The notes under the pieces were generated by a model. That model made no database searches, had not been told where the DNA came from, and worked only from the letters and a program-made list of their open reading frames with translations. From positions 656,638 to 720,637 of the forward strand of contig NZ_SAWZ01000002.1 of the NCBI RefSeq assembly GCF_004122095.1: DNA of 64,000 nt, in the 5' to 3' direction. Source of the stretch: Pseudoxanthomonas composti (GTDB lineage: Bacteria > Pseudomonadota > Gammaproteobacteria > Xanthomonadales > Xanthomonadaceae). The translations under genes and the position numbers were made by a program. This document shows positions 43,127-51,673 of the stretch, in pieces (positions within the stretch are counted from its first letter, which is position 1; every line of letters begins with the position of its first letter).

Positions 43127-45625
43127 CTACTTGGAATTGCCGGCCGCGCCCTTGGCCGGCGCGTTCTTCACGTAGGTGTCGAACCAGCTGAGCATTTCGT
43201 AGACCAGCTGCTGGTTGGACTCCAGCGCGGTGTACCAGTGCGGCTCATGCGGCAGCATCACCAGGCGCGTGGTGCCGCCATTGCCGCGGATAGCCTGGTA
43301 GAGCTTGCGCGACTGGAACGGCTCGGTGCCCGGGTTGGCATCGTCCTCGCCGTGGACCAGCAGCAGCGGCAGCTTGATCTTGTCGGCATAGAAGTACGGC
43401 GAGGCCTTCAGGTACACGTCCTGCGCCTGCCAGAGCGAGCGACGCTCGTTCTGGAAGCCGAACGGCGTGAAGGTCTTGTTGTAGGAGCCGCTGGTGGCCA
43501 CGCCGGCCTTGAACAGATCGGTGTGGGCGATCAGGTTGGCGGTCATCAGTCCGCCATGGCTGTGGCCGGTGACGCCGATGCGGTTGCGGTCCACCACGCC
43601 CAGCTCCACCGCCTTGTCCACCGCCGCCTTGGCGTCGGCGGTGAGCTGCTCCAGATAAGTGTCGTAGGCGGTCTTGGGGTCGCCGACGATGGGGAAGGAG
43701 GCGTTGTCGATGATGGCGTAGCCGGCCAGCAGCATCAGTCGATACGGCTGCAGCCGGGTGAAGGTCTGCTGCGAGCCGGAGACCTGCCCGGCCTGCGCGC
43801 TGTTGGCGAAATCGGCCGGATACGCGTACAGGATCGCCGGCAGGCGCTGGCCTTCGGTGTAGCCCGGCGGCGTGTACAGGGTGAAGGACAGGTCCACACC
43901 ATCGGCGCGCTTGTAGGTGACCAGGCGCTTCTTGATCTGGCGCACTTCCGGGGTGGGGTCGGCCAGGTGGGTCAGCGCGGTGGAGGTCGATGCGAAGGCG
44001 GCCTCGCCCTTGTCGGCGGCCGCGACCGGCGCGCCCAGCGTGCGCACGAAGGCATTGGGCGGATCGATCACCGACTGGTGCCAGGTGAGGAACTTCTGCG
44101 GCGTGGCGGTGAAGCCCAGGAACTGCTCGTAGGCATCGGCGTCGCTGCGGAACAGCCGCTCGGTCTTGAACGAGGCCAGGTCCAGCCGGTCCAGAAACGG
44201 GCGATCGCCCTTGGGCGAGGCGCCCTGCCCGCGCAGGAACACGGTATTGCCTTCCTGCCGCACGACATAGGCGCCGTTGGGCAGCGTGCGGTAGACGAAC
44301 ATGCCGGGGTCTTCGTATTGCTCGTCGCTGGACAGATCCCACAGCAGCCGCCCTGGCTGCCCGGGCTTGTCGACATCGACCACGTGCGTCTGCCGCCAGT
44401 GGCGGTTGTCGTCGTTCTCGAACAGGAAGGCCACGCCGGGCTGGGCGGTCCAGGCCAGGCCCTCGAAGCGCTGCCTGGTGCGGGCGATCTCGGTCGGCTT
44501 GCCGGTGAAAGGCGCCTTGAGCATCAGCACGCGGTCGCGGTGCGGCACCTCGACCTTCCAGTCACCGCGGTCCAGCGCTTCTGCCCAGACCAGGGTGGCC
44601 GGGTCGGTGGCGCGCCAGTCGTAATCGCGCGGGCCTTCGGGCACGCCGTGGATCGGCACGCGCTCGGCCAGCGGCAGCCTGGCCAGCAGCTTGCTCTGGT
44701 TGCTGCCCAGGTCCAGCACCGCCACGTCGTTGGCGAAACGCTGGTAGGTGACCGCGTGCGAGTACGGCGCCTGGATGGCATAGGTCAGCACGTGGCGGCC
44801 ATCGGGCGCGGCATTGACGCCGTCGTAAATGGCCGGCGCACCGACATCGCGCACGGCATTGCTGGCCACGTCCACCACCGCCAGCTGCGAGGTGCCGTAG
44901 TAGGCGAACAGCGCCTCGTCGTGCTCGCTGGTCAGCAGGTCGCGTGCCTCATAGGTGCTGCTTTCACCACTGCCGCCCAGCGACTGCTGCACGTCCGGGC
45001 CGGGCGCATCATCGGCAGGGGCCGGCCCCTGCTTTGGCGGCACGCGCTTGACCAGCAGCGACTTGCTGCCCTCCAGCCACTGCACGGCGCTGCCGAAGAT
45101 CGGGTTCAGCTGCACGCCCGGCACCTGATGCACCTGGCCGCTGGCCGCATCGCCGACCCACAGTTCGACCGAGGTGGGCGAGACGTTCTCGAACACGAAG
45201 CGCGTGCCGTCCGGCGACCAGCGCGCCGGGCCCGGGCAGGCACCGGCCGGCAGCGGCACCTTGATGTCCTTGCCGCTGGCGATGTCCACCAGGGTGAACT
45301 CGGCCACGCAGGCCGGGATGCCGTAACCGGCGCGGGTATCGTGGCGGCTGCGGTTCTGCGGCTCCAGGCGGACGCCGGCCAGCTTCAGATAGGGCCGCGC
45401 CACCCGCTCGATGGACGGATAGGTCTGCATCGTGGTCAGCAGCACACGCTGCCCGCTGGGGTCCACGCTGGGCACGGGCGGCGGTGGCGCCTTGAGCACC
45501 TTCATCAGCGACTCCGGCGGTGCCTGGTAGCCGGCCCAGGCGGGCCAGGCCAGCGTGGCGGTGCCGGCCATGGCGATCAGTGCCGCGGCCCACAGGCCCG
45601 GCCGTACTTGCTTGGTCTTCAACAT
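43127..45625 (-). CDS. S9 family peptidase, glutamyl endopeptidase-like (S9D)
   Basis: An 832-residue secreted serine peptidase of the prolyl-oligopeptidase clan. The signal peptide is about 1-31 (ALIAMAGTATLAWPAWAG), then a beta-propeller to about residue 560, then the alpha/beta-hydrolase. The nucleophile is S689 in GVTGHSHGGLMTANLIAH. The acid lies in LLLVHGEDDANPGTEPFQ and the histidine in MLPHEPHWYTALES. The block YNKTFTPFGFQNERRSLWQA is close to the plant chloroplast glutamyl peptidase CGEP, so this is the S9D branch. The ATG at 45625 is preferred over one 24 codons earlier, which would spoil the signal peptide. First gene of the three-gene unit. Confidence 0.88.
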   Translation of the reverse strand: MLKTKQVRPGLWAAALIAMAGTATLAWPAWAGYQAPPESLMKVLKAPPPPVPSVDPSGQRVLLTTMQTYPSIERVARPYLKLAGVRLEPQNRSRHDTRAGYGIPACVAEFTLVDIASGKDIKVPLPAGACPGPARWSPDGTRFVFENVSPTSVELWVGDAASGQVHQVPGVQLNPIFGSAVQWLEGSKSLLVKRVPPKQGPAPADDAPGPDVQQSLGGSGESSTYEARDLLTSEHDEALFAYYGTSQLAVVDVASNAVRDVGAPAIYDGVNAAPDGRHVLTYAIQAPYSHAVTYQRFANDVAVLDLGSNQSKLLARLPLAERVPIHGVPEGPRDYDWRATDPATLVWAEALDRGDWKVEVPHRDRVLMLKAPFTGKPTEIARTRQRFEGLAWTAQPGVAFLFENDDNRHWRQTHVVDVDKPGQPGRLLWDLSSDEQYEDPGMFVYRTLPNGAYVVRQEGNTVFLRGQGASPKGDRPFLDRLDLASFKTERLFRSDADAYEQFLGFTATPQKFLTWHQSVIDPPNAFVRTLGAPVAAADKGEAAFASTSTALTHLADPTPEVRQIKKRLVTYKRADGVDLSFTLYTPPGYTEGQRLPAILYAYPADFANSAQAGQVSGSQQTFTRLQPYRLMLLAGYAIIDNASFPIVGDPKTAYDTYLEQLTADAKAAVDKAVELGVVDRNRIGVTGHSHGGLMTANLIAHTDLFKAGVATSGSYNKTFTPFGFQNERRSLWQAQDVYLKASPYFYADKIKLPLLLVHGEDDANPGTEPFQSRKLYQAIRGNGGTTRLVMLPHEPHWYTALESNQQLVYEMLSWFDTYVKNAPAKGAAGNSK

Positions 45626-45791
45626 CAGGCGCTTCCCCGTCGATCCAGAACATGTGCGGCCGCCTGGTCGCGGCCGCGTCCTCCCCGACTCTAGCACCGG
45701 GCAGACGCTCGCCCCTGGGCCAGAGGTCAGGGTCCGCGCATGCGCACCGGGGCTGGTGACCCTGCCGGCCGGCTTGGGCTAGGCTTGCGCG

Positions 45792-46589
45792 ATGCCTGTC
45801 GCAGCGCCCAGTTTGAAGACCGTCACCGCAACCCGCTATGTCACCCCACTCCGCGAAGGCGGCTCCTTGCCTGCGGTGATCGAGGCCGACGACGAGGGCC
45901 TGTACGTGCTGAAGTTCCGCGGCGCCGGACAGGGGCCCAAGGCACTGGTGGCCGAGGTCATCGCAGGCGAACTGGCGCGTGCGCTGGCGCTGCCGATGCC
46001 CGAGCTGGCCCTGGTGGAGCTGGACATCGAGCTGGCGCGCACCGAACCGGACCCGGAGATCCAGGACCTGGTCCGGGCCAGCGAGGGCCTCAACCTGGGC
46101 ATGGATTACCTGCCCGGCGCGCTCAACTACGACCCGGCTGCGGCCACCGTCGAGGCCGAGCTGGCCTCGCGCATCGTCTGGTTCGATGCCTTCATCAGCA
46201 ATGTCGATCGCACCGCGCGCAACCCCAACCTGATGGTCTGGCACCGCCAACCCTGGTTGATCGATCACGGCGCGGCGCTGTACTTCCACCACGACTGGGC
46301 CAATGCCGGTGCCGCCTGCGAGAAGCCCTTCGTGCTGGTCCGCGATCACGTGCTGCTGCCGTTCGCCACGCGCATCGCGCAGGTCGATGCGGACATGGCG
46401 CAGGCCTTGACCGATGCGGTGATCGAGGATGTCGTCGCCGCCGTTCCCGAAAGCTGGCTGCAGGGCGAAGCCGCCTTCGCCGATGTCCCCGCGCACCGGC
46501 GCGCCTACATCGATTACCTCAAGCGGCGGCGTGATGCGCGGGCCGCCTTCGTGCAGGAGGCTGTGCGTGCCCACGCTGCACACGTATGA
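45792..46589 (+). CDS. HipA-like kinase (HipA_2)
   Basis: A 265-residue protein of the compact HipA_2 family, a short relative of the HipA kinase. Visible are a nucleotide-binding beta hairpin (LYVLKFRGAGQGPKALVAEV), a catalytic-loop-like NVDRTARNPNLMVW, and the metal-binding WLIDHGAALYFHHDW. HipA itself phosphorylates glutamyl-tRNA synthetase, but this branch has no known substrate and no HipB antitoxin here. It overlaps the following DUF3037 gene by 23 bases, a pairing also seen in other genomes. Confidence 0.8.
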   Translation: MPVAAPSLKTVTATRYVTPLREGGSLPAVIEADDEGLYVLKFRGAGQGPKALVAEVIAGELARALALPMPELALVELDIELARTEPDPEIQDLVRASEGLNLGMDYLPGALNYDPAAATVEAELASRIVWFDAFISNVDRTARNPNLMVWHRQPWLIDHGAALYFHHDWANAGAACEKPFVLVRDHVLLPFATRIAQVDADMAQALTDAVIEDVVAAVPESWLQGEAAFADVPAHRRAYIDYLKRRRDARAAFVQEAVRAHAAHV

Positions 46590-46959
46590 CTACGCCATCA
46601 TCCGCGTGGTGCCGCGGGTGGAGCGCGAGGAGTTCATCAACGTCGGGGTCATCGTGTCCTGCCCGGGTGCGCGGCACCTGCAGGCGGCCATCGAGATCGA
46701 CCCGGCGCGGCTGCAGGCCTTCGCACCGACGCTCGAGGCGGAGGCGGTGCAGCCCTGGCTGCAGGCCATCGTCGCGATCTGCCGCGGCGATGCCAGCGCC
46801 GGCCCCGTGGCGCAGTTGCCGGCACGGGCGCGCTTTCACTTCCTGACCGCCAAGCGCAGCGCGGTGGTGCAGGTTTCCCCGACCCATGTCGGCCGCACCA
46901 CCCGCCCGGAACACATCGTCGAGCACCTGCTGGAGCGCATGGTCCGCGTCCCGCGTTGA
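46567..46959 (+). CDS. DUF3037 protein
   Basis: A 130-residue cytoplasmic protein of the DUF3037 family (YDYAIIRVVPRVEREEFINV, GVIVSCPGARHLQAAIEIDP, PEHIVEHLLERMV). Function is unknown. The GTG at 46567 has AGGAGG seven bases upstream and lies inside the end of the HipA_2 gene, indicating coupling. The frame is open further upstream, but that part is the shadow of the kinase gene. Confidence 0.8.
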   Translation: MPTLHTYDYAIIRVVPRVEREEFINVGVIVSCPGARHLQAAIEIDPARLQAFAPTLEAEAVQPWLQAIVAICRGDASAGPVAQLPARARFHFLTAKRSAVVQVSPTHVGRTTRPEHIVEHLLERMVRVPR

Positions 46960-46971
46960 AGCGCGCGGCGC

Positions 46972-47532
46972 ATGCTAGATTCGGCCGGTTCCCCACGCGC
47001 CCATGCCGCCTTGCACCAGGTCACCTGCACCGAAGAACGCCACGCCGAGGCCATCCTGGCGATCTTCAACGATGCCATCGTAAATTCCACGGCGTTGTAC
47101 GACTACGTGGAACGGCCGCGCAGCGCAATGACCGCCTGGTTCGCCGACAAGCAGGCCAGCGGCCATCCGGTGATCGGCCTGGAAGACGAGGACGGCACGC
47201 TGATGGGCTTTGCCAGCTATGGCCCGTTCCGCCCGCGCCCGGCCAACAAGTACACGATGGAGCACTCGGTGTACGTGGCGCCGGCCTACCGCGGCAAGGG
47301 GCTGGGGCGAGTCCTGCTGCAGGCCATCGTGGACGAGGCCGAGCGTCGGGACATCCATACCCTGGTGGGCGGCATCGACCTGGGCAATGCGGTCAGCATC
47401 GCCCTGCACGAGTCGCTGGGGTTCGAGCGCGCCGGGGTGATCCGCCATGCGGGCTTCAAGTTCGGCCGCTGGCTGGACCTGGTGTTCTACCAGCGCCTGC
47501 TCAGCGGACCGGCGCATCCGGTGGATGGTTGA
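46972..47532 (+). CDS. GNAT N-acetyltransferase, phosphinothricin-acetyltransferase-like
   Basis: A 186-residue acetyltransferase. The order of motifs is that of the PAT/bar/MddA group: AEAILAIFNDAIVNSTALYD at the substrate side, MEHSVYVAPAYRGKGLGRVL for acetyl-CoA (Q/RxxGxG), and NAVSIALHESLGFERAGVIR near the end. Such enzymes acetylate methionine sulfoximine, methionine sulfone or phosphinothricin. It starts 12 bases after the DUF3037 gene and is probably cotranscribed with it. The real substrate here is not known. Confidence 0.85.
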   Translation: MLDSAGSPRAHAALHQVTCTEERHAEAILAIFNDAIVNSTALYDYVERPRSAMTAWFADKQASGHPVIGLEDEDGTLMGFASYGPFRPRPANKYTMEHSVYVAPAYRGKGLGRVLLQAIVDEAERRDIHTLVGGIDLGNAVSIALHESLGFERAGVIRHAGFKFGRWLDLVFYQRLLSGPAHPVDG

Positions 47533-47571
47533 AGGCAGGCCCGAGACGCTCCCACGACAGCTAACGGCGAC

Positions 47572-48732
47572 TCAAGGCGCCGGCAGGAACTTCAGGTCCG
47601 ACGGCGACGTCACCTGCACGGTCTGCACCACCTCGCCCAGCTTCCCAGTCTTGGCATCGCGCCGCATGACCACCACCGCGTTGCTCAACTGGTTGGCGAC
47701 CAGGACGTAGCGGCCATCGGGCGAAAGCGTGAACTCGCGCGGATGGTCGCCCTCCACGCTGCGCCGCTGTACCTGCGTGAGCTGGCCGCTCTTGGCATCG
47801 ACGGCGAACACCACCAGCTGGTTGTCGGTGCCGCGGTTGCTGACGTACAGGAACCGCCCGTCGGCGGACAGGTGCAGCGCCGCGGCCGAGTTCTTGCCGG
47901 CAAAGCCCTGGGGCGCCAGGTCCACCTGCTGGGTCTGCACCAGCTTGCCCTCGCGCACGTCGAAGCCCACCACCTGCCCCGGCATCTCCAGGGTCAACCA
48001 GGCATGGCGGCCGTCGGCGCTGAACAGCAGATGGCGTGGCCCGGAGCCCGGCGGCAGCACCACTTCCGGCTGGTCCGGGTCGCGGCTCAGCGGCGCCTCG
48101 GGCTGGGACGGATCGTAGCGATAGACATAGATGCGGTCCGCGCCCAGGTCCTGCGCATAGACCCGCTTGCCATCGGGCGAGACCACTGCCGAATGCACAT
48201 GCGCGGCCTGCTGGCGCTCGGCGTTCACGCGGCTGGCGTGGTGGGTCTTGACCTGCACCGCGGGCTTGAGCTGGTCGCCCTGCACCGGCAGCACCACCAG
48301 GGTGCCGCCCGGATCGACCGAGCCGGAGTAGTTGGCCACGAACAGAAAGCGCCCGTCCCGGCTCAGCGAAGCGTGCGTGGGCTCGTTGCCCAGCGTGCTG
48401 ATCTGGCTGGCCTGCTGCAGGTCGTGCGTGGCCGGATCGATGCGGAACGCGCTGGCACGGCCGATGGGATCGCGCTGGCCGGGGCCATTTTCGTTGACCA
48501 CGAACAGCGTGCGGCCATCGGGCGCCACCACCAGCCAGGAGGGATTCTCCGCCGGGGCGACCTGGCGCGGCGCCTGGCCCAGCTTGCCGGCGGCCGGATC
48601 GAAGTCGAACACCTGGATGCCGCCGCTGCCGCTGGCGGTGTAGGTGCCGACCAGCAGGGTCTGCGGCGTGGCGGGCGGCATCGCGGCGGCGGACAGGCCG
48701 CTGGCAGCGCACAACAGGAGGGGACCGAACAA
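47572..48732 (-). CDS. Secreted lactonase-family beta-propeller protein
   Basis: A 386-residue protein with a signal peptide (about 1-17) and a seven-bladed propeller of the 6-phosphogluconolactonase/muconate lactonizing type (TLLVGTYTASGSGGIQVFDF, PSWLVVAPDGRTLFVVNENG, GSGPRHLLFSADGRHAWLTL, RFLYVSNRGTDNQLVVFAVD). The cytoplasmic Pgl of this family acts in the pentose pathway, but export makes another substrate likely here. It is convergent with the GNAT gene, with 39 bases between. Confidence 0.85.
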   Translation of the reverse strand: MFGPLLLCAASGLSAAAMPPATPQTLLVGTYTASGSGGIQVFDFDPAAGKLGQAPRQVAPAENPSWLVVAPDGRTLFVVNENGPGQRDPIGRASAFRIDPATHDLQQASQISTLGNEPTHASLSRDGRFLFVANYSGSVDPGGTLVVLPVQGDQLKPAVQVKTHHASRVNAERQQAAHVHSAVVSPDGKRVYAQDLGADRIYVYRYDPSQPEAPLSRDPDQPEVVLPPGSGPRHLLFSADGRHAWLTLEMPGQVVGFDVREGKLVQTQQVDLAPQGFAGKNSAAALHLSADGRFLYVSNRGTDNQLVVFAVDAKSGQLTQVQRRSVEGDHPREFTLSPDGRYVLVANQLSNAVVVMRRDAKTGKLGEVVQTVQVTSPSDLKFLPAP

Positions 48733-48801
48733 GGCAGGCTCCGTGATCTTGGATGAGCCGCCAAGTATCGGGCCTGGCGCGTTGCCGTGCCGCCAACCGC
48801 T

Positions 48802-49734
48802 TCACATCGCGCCGGCGCGGCATCGGGCTTCGATCATCGCCCGGTGCGCCGCCACCCCCGCCATCGCCCCGGCCGCCACCGCCAGCGGCACGCTCTGCAT
48901 CGCCGTGGCCATGTCGCCGGCGGCGAATACGTTGGCCACGCTGGTCTGGCGCAGCTCGTCCACCTTGACGTAGCGGCCCAGCGGACCGTCAACCAGTTCG
49001 CAGCCCAGCTGGACGGCAAGATCGCTGGCCAGTTCGATGCCTGGTGCAGTGAACATCGCCGCCAGCGGAATCCGGCGCCCGTCCTGCAGTTGCGCAAAGC
49101 GCAGATGGGTTCCAGGGCCTTGCAGCGACACCACCGGGCTGTGCTCGAGCTGCACACCCAGTGCCTGCAGGCGTGCGGCCTGCGCCGCGTCCGGGAGATA
49201 GCGGCCCTGGCTGAAGTAGATCGTCGGCCCCCATTCGGAGACGACCTCGGCCTGGTGCGGACTCATGGCGCTGTTGGCCAGGATGCCCAGCGGCTGGCCG
49301 GCGAACTCGTAGCCATGGCAATACGGGCAATGCAGCACGCTCTGGCCCCAGCGCTCGGCCACGCCTTCCACCTGCGGCAGGACATCGCGGATGCCGCTGG
49401 CCAGGATCAGCTTGCCCGCGCGAACGGCCAGGCCCTCGTCCAGGGTGATGCAAAAGCCCTCGCCCTCGGGCTCGGCACGGCGCGCCAGGCCGATGTGCAG
49501 CTCAACCGTCGGGTAGGTCATCACTTGCGCCACTGCTTCGCCCAGCACTTGCGCTGGCGGCTTGCCGTCGTGGCCGATCAGGCCATGGGCCTGCTCGGCA
49601 AAGCGGTTGCGCGGCCGTCCGCCATCGATCACCAGCACGCGCTTGCGCGCGCGGCCCAACATCAAGGCGGCCGAGAGGCCGGCAAAACTGCCGCCCACGA
49701 TCACCACGTCATAAGGCTCGGATACAGGCGACAT
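48802..49734 (-). CDS. Thioredoxin-reductase-like FAD/NAD(P) oxidoreductase
   Basis: A 310-residue flavoprotein of the TrxB fold: FAD-binding VVIVGGSFAGLSAALMLGRA, redox CPYCHGYEFAGQPL, a pyridine-nucleotide domain, and the second FAD motif VANVFAAGDMATAMQSVPLA. The NAD(P) domain lacks a clean GxGxxA, as in some TrxR-like proteins that use other donors. The CxxC suggests a disulfide substrate. Its promoter has a palindrome between the -35 and -10 boxes. The Rrf2 gene upstream is a candidate regulator. Confidence 0.88.
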   Translation of the reverse strand: MSPVSEPYDVVIVGGSFAGLSAALMLGRARKRVLVIDGGRPRNRFAEQAHGLIGHDGKPPAQVLGEAVAQVMTYPTVELHIGLARRAEPEGEGFCITLDEGLAVRAGKLILASGIRDVLPQVEGVAERWGQSVLHCPYCHGYEFAGQPLGILANSAMSPHQAEVVSEWGPTIYFSQGRYLPDAAQAARLQALGVQLEHSPVVSLQGPGTHLRFAQLQDGRRIPLAAMFTAPGIELASDLAVQLGCELVDGPLGRYVKVDELRQTSVANVFAAGDMATAMQSVPLAVAAGAMAGVAAHRAMIEARCRAGAM

Positions 49735-49766
49735 TGCAGCGCTCCTCTCGGTTCGGGATGGTCGCC

Positions 49767-49794
49767 ATTTTACGTAACTTTATTTGTTACTCAA
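49767..49794 (-). promoter_or_regulatory. Promoter with embedded palindrome, TrxR-like gene
   Basis: On the minus strand TTGAGT and TAAAAT stand 16 bases apart, a good promoter. The spacer holds GTAAC-N7-GTTAC (49774-49790). A repressor on this site would block RNA polymerase directly. Similar TTAC/GTAA-containing palindromes lie in the promoter at 50565. Confidence 0.6.
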
Positions 49795-49898
49795 TAGGTC
49801 ACGACGTCGCGGCTCGCGTTTTTGCGGACGAGAGCAAGGTTGAGGACATGTCGGGTGCTGCTTCCGGGTGACTGGCGGAGCCGGCCAATCCCGTGGGG

Positions 49899-50363
49899 TC
49901 AGACGAGATGCGCCTTGGCGGTCCTGCGGTCCCAGCCGCCCTTGCGGCACAGCGCATCGAACTGCGCGGCCAGATCGGCCAGGCTCACCTGGGCCAGGCG
50001 CGCCAGCAGCAAGGCCTCGGCCTGCTGGAGCGCATCGTCGATGGCGGCGTTGACCACCTTCTCCACCCCGCAGTCCGGATTGGGATGCTCATGGCCCAGC
50101 GCGAACAGCTTGGCGCCGCCCACGGCGCGGTGCACATCCAGCAGCGTGACCTGGGCCAGGTCGCAATCGATCAGCCAGCCGCCGCCGTGGCCGCCACCGG
50201 AACGCACATACCCCGCCTGGCGCAGGCCGGCCATGGTGCGCCGGACCACCACTGCATTGGTGCCGAGCATCTGCGCGATCTGCTCCGAGGTGAACGGCCC
50301 GTCGTGGCGCGCCATGTGCAGCAGCACATGCAGCATGCGGGACAGGCGGCTGTCGGTTCTCAT
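49899..50363 (-). CDS. Rrf2-family transcriptional regulator
   Basis: A 154-residue Rrf2 regulator with an N-terminal winged helix (TSEQIAQMLGTNAVVVRRTM, GYVRSGGGHGGGWLI) and a dimerisation helix. The three-cysteine cluster of IscR/NsrR is missing; only one Cys (NPDCGVEKVV) remains in that loop, so an Fe-S cluster is unlikely. It is like the YwnA/YwgB-type members that sense oxidants or small molecules. The ATG at 50363 is the start that matches the family; the open frame upstream is not conserved-looking. It is divergent from the quinone reductase gene. Confidence 0.9.
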   Translation of the reverse strand: MRTDSRLSRMLHVLLHMARHDGPFTSEQIAQMLGTNAVVVRRTMAGLRQAGYVRSGGGHGGGWLIDCDLAQVTLLDVHRAVGGAKLFALGHEHPNPDCGVEKVVNAAIDDALQQAEALLLARLAQVSLADLAAQFDALCRKGGWDRRTAKAHLV

Positions 50364-50564
50364 CGCGCGTGGGTCGGCAGGAAGGCGCCGCAGGCTAGCA
50401 CAGCGCAGATCCCACTCAAGAACGGGCAACGTCGTCACGGTGGTGAGCCGCGCGTGCACGACCGCCCTGCTCCAACGCCGTCCTCTGCGGCGCGACCGAG
50501 CAGGAAGTCCGTCCGATCGGGTGGACCGCTTCCCTTCACTGGCACCGATGGCACGGTGACGGCC

Positions 50565-50594
50565 TCGCAATACCTACAATTAGTAGGTTACTAT
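50565..50594 (+). promoter_or_regulatory. Promoter with overlapping palindromes, quinone reductase gene
   Basis: CCTAC-AATTA-GTAGG (50573-50587) overlaps TAGTA-GGT-TACTA (50581-50593). TACTAT (50589-50594) can be a -10 box, with TCGCAA 18 bases upstream as a weak -35. The geometry equals that of the TrxR-like promoter at 49767. Confidence 0.5.
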
Positions 50595-50621
50595 TCGTAG
50601 GAATCAATGCCGGAGTCGCCC

Positions 50622-51245
50622 ATGCATGCCCTGATCGTCGTCGCCCACCCCAATCCCGACTCGCATACCCATGCGGTCGCCAAGCAGCTCAGCATGGGGC
50701 TGACTGCCGCCGACGGGCAGCACACTTTCGAGATCGCCGACCTGGCCGCGGAAGGGTTCGACCCGCGCTTCATCAGGAACGATGTCGCAATACAGCTGAA
50801 GAGCGCAGCCATCGACAGCGACATCGCCGCCGAGCACGCGCGCCTGGAGCGGGCCGATGCCCTGGTCCTGGTGTATCCGATCTACTGGTGGTCCTTCCCC
50901 GCGCTGCTCAAGGGCTGGATCGATCGCGTCTTCGTCCAGGGCTGGGCCTATGAGGACGATGCAAACGGCAAGCTGGTCGGCAAGCTTGGGCACCTGCCGG
51001 TGCATCTGGTCGCCATCGGCGGCGCCGACCAGCGCACCTATGCGCGCCATGGCTACTTCGGCGCGATGAAGACGCAGATCGACCACGGCATCTTCGGCTA
51101 CTGCGGCGCACGCGTGCACACCTCGGAGCTGCTCCTGCTGCCGGACCCTGCGTTTCCGCAGGCGCATTACGACACGGCGCGTGAGATTGGCCAGCGCGTT
51201 TTCCGCGCGACGGCTGCTCCGCGCGAGGAGCGCGCGCTGGCGTGA
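50622..51245 (+). CDS. NAD(P)H dehydrogenase (quinone), flavodoxin-like
   Basis: A 207-residue FMN/FAD enzyme of the MdaB/NQO1 family: MHALIVVAHPNPDSHTHAVA at the flavin phosphate, LERADALVLVYPIYWWSFPA (the YPIYWW signature), and LKGWIDRVFVQGWAYE. Two-electron reduction of quinones avoids semiquinone radicals. The ATG at 50622 has GGAG six bases upstream; another ATG at 50607 would add five residues with a poorly spaced site. It is divergent from the Rrf2 gene, a common regulator-target pair. Confidence 0.9.
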   Translation: MHALIVVAHPNPDSHTHAVAKQLSMGLTAADGQHTFEIADLAAEGFDPRFIRNDVAIQLKSAAIDSDIAAEHARLERADALVLVYPIYWWSFPALLKGWIDRVFVQGWAYEDDANGKLVGKLGHLPVHLVAIGGADQRTYARHGYFGAMKTQIDHGIFGYCGARVHTSELLLLPDPAFPQAHYDTAREIGQRVFRATAAPREERALA

Positions 51246-51290
51246 GCGCTGGCGAATAGTGAGCAAGCTTCCATAGATGCAGCTCTTCCT

Positions 51291-51358
51291 GTGGGAGCGG
51301 CTTCAGCCGCGAAGAGGCTTTCCCGGTGAAGCCCTTTCGCGGCTGAAGCCGCTCCCAC
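51291..51358. repeat. REP palindrome, copy 3
   Basis: Two complete facing arms, GTGGGAGCGGCTTCAGCCGC and its complement, with an inner loop ACCGG-like part. It lies 46 bases after the quinone reductase stop. The following 51359-51673 stretch has no recognisable gene or signal. Confidence 0.85.
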
Positions 51359-51673
51359 AGAACAGGTGCACGCGGATGAATTGTCGCGGAGAAAAGTTGT
51401 TCGAGGCTTCCTCTACGCTCGGCATGAAGAGACGACCGAGTCGAAGAGCCTTACCGAGTTAGGGCCAGTGGTGTTGGAAGTCTGCTTTCCGCGACCAGCC
51501 ACATCGCATCGAGACCTCCCGCACGACGACGAGGAATCAACAATACCCCGCGCCGGCAACAACGTCGGGCCCATGTCAGGCGCGCGGCCACCGGGGCTCG
51601 ATGCCCTCGGTGGCCACGACGCCAGCCCGCACGCACGATCGCGCTGCACATGCGGACTGGACGCACCCGCTGC

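Noticed and set aside
45792-46959. Classical HipBA toxin-antitoxin module
   Set aside because: No HipB-like helix-turn-helix gene; the kinase belongs to the short HipA_2 branch and DUF3037 is not a known antitoxin.
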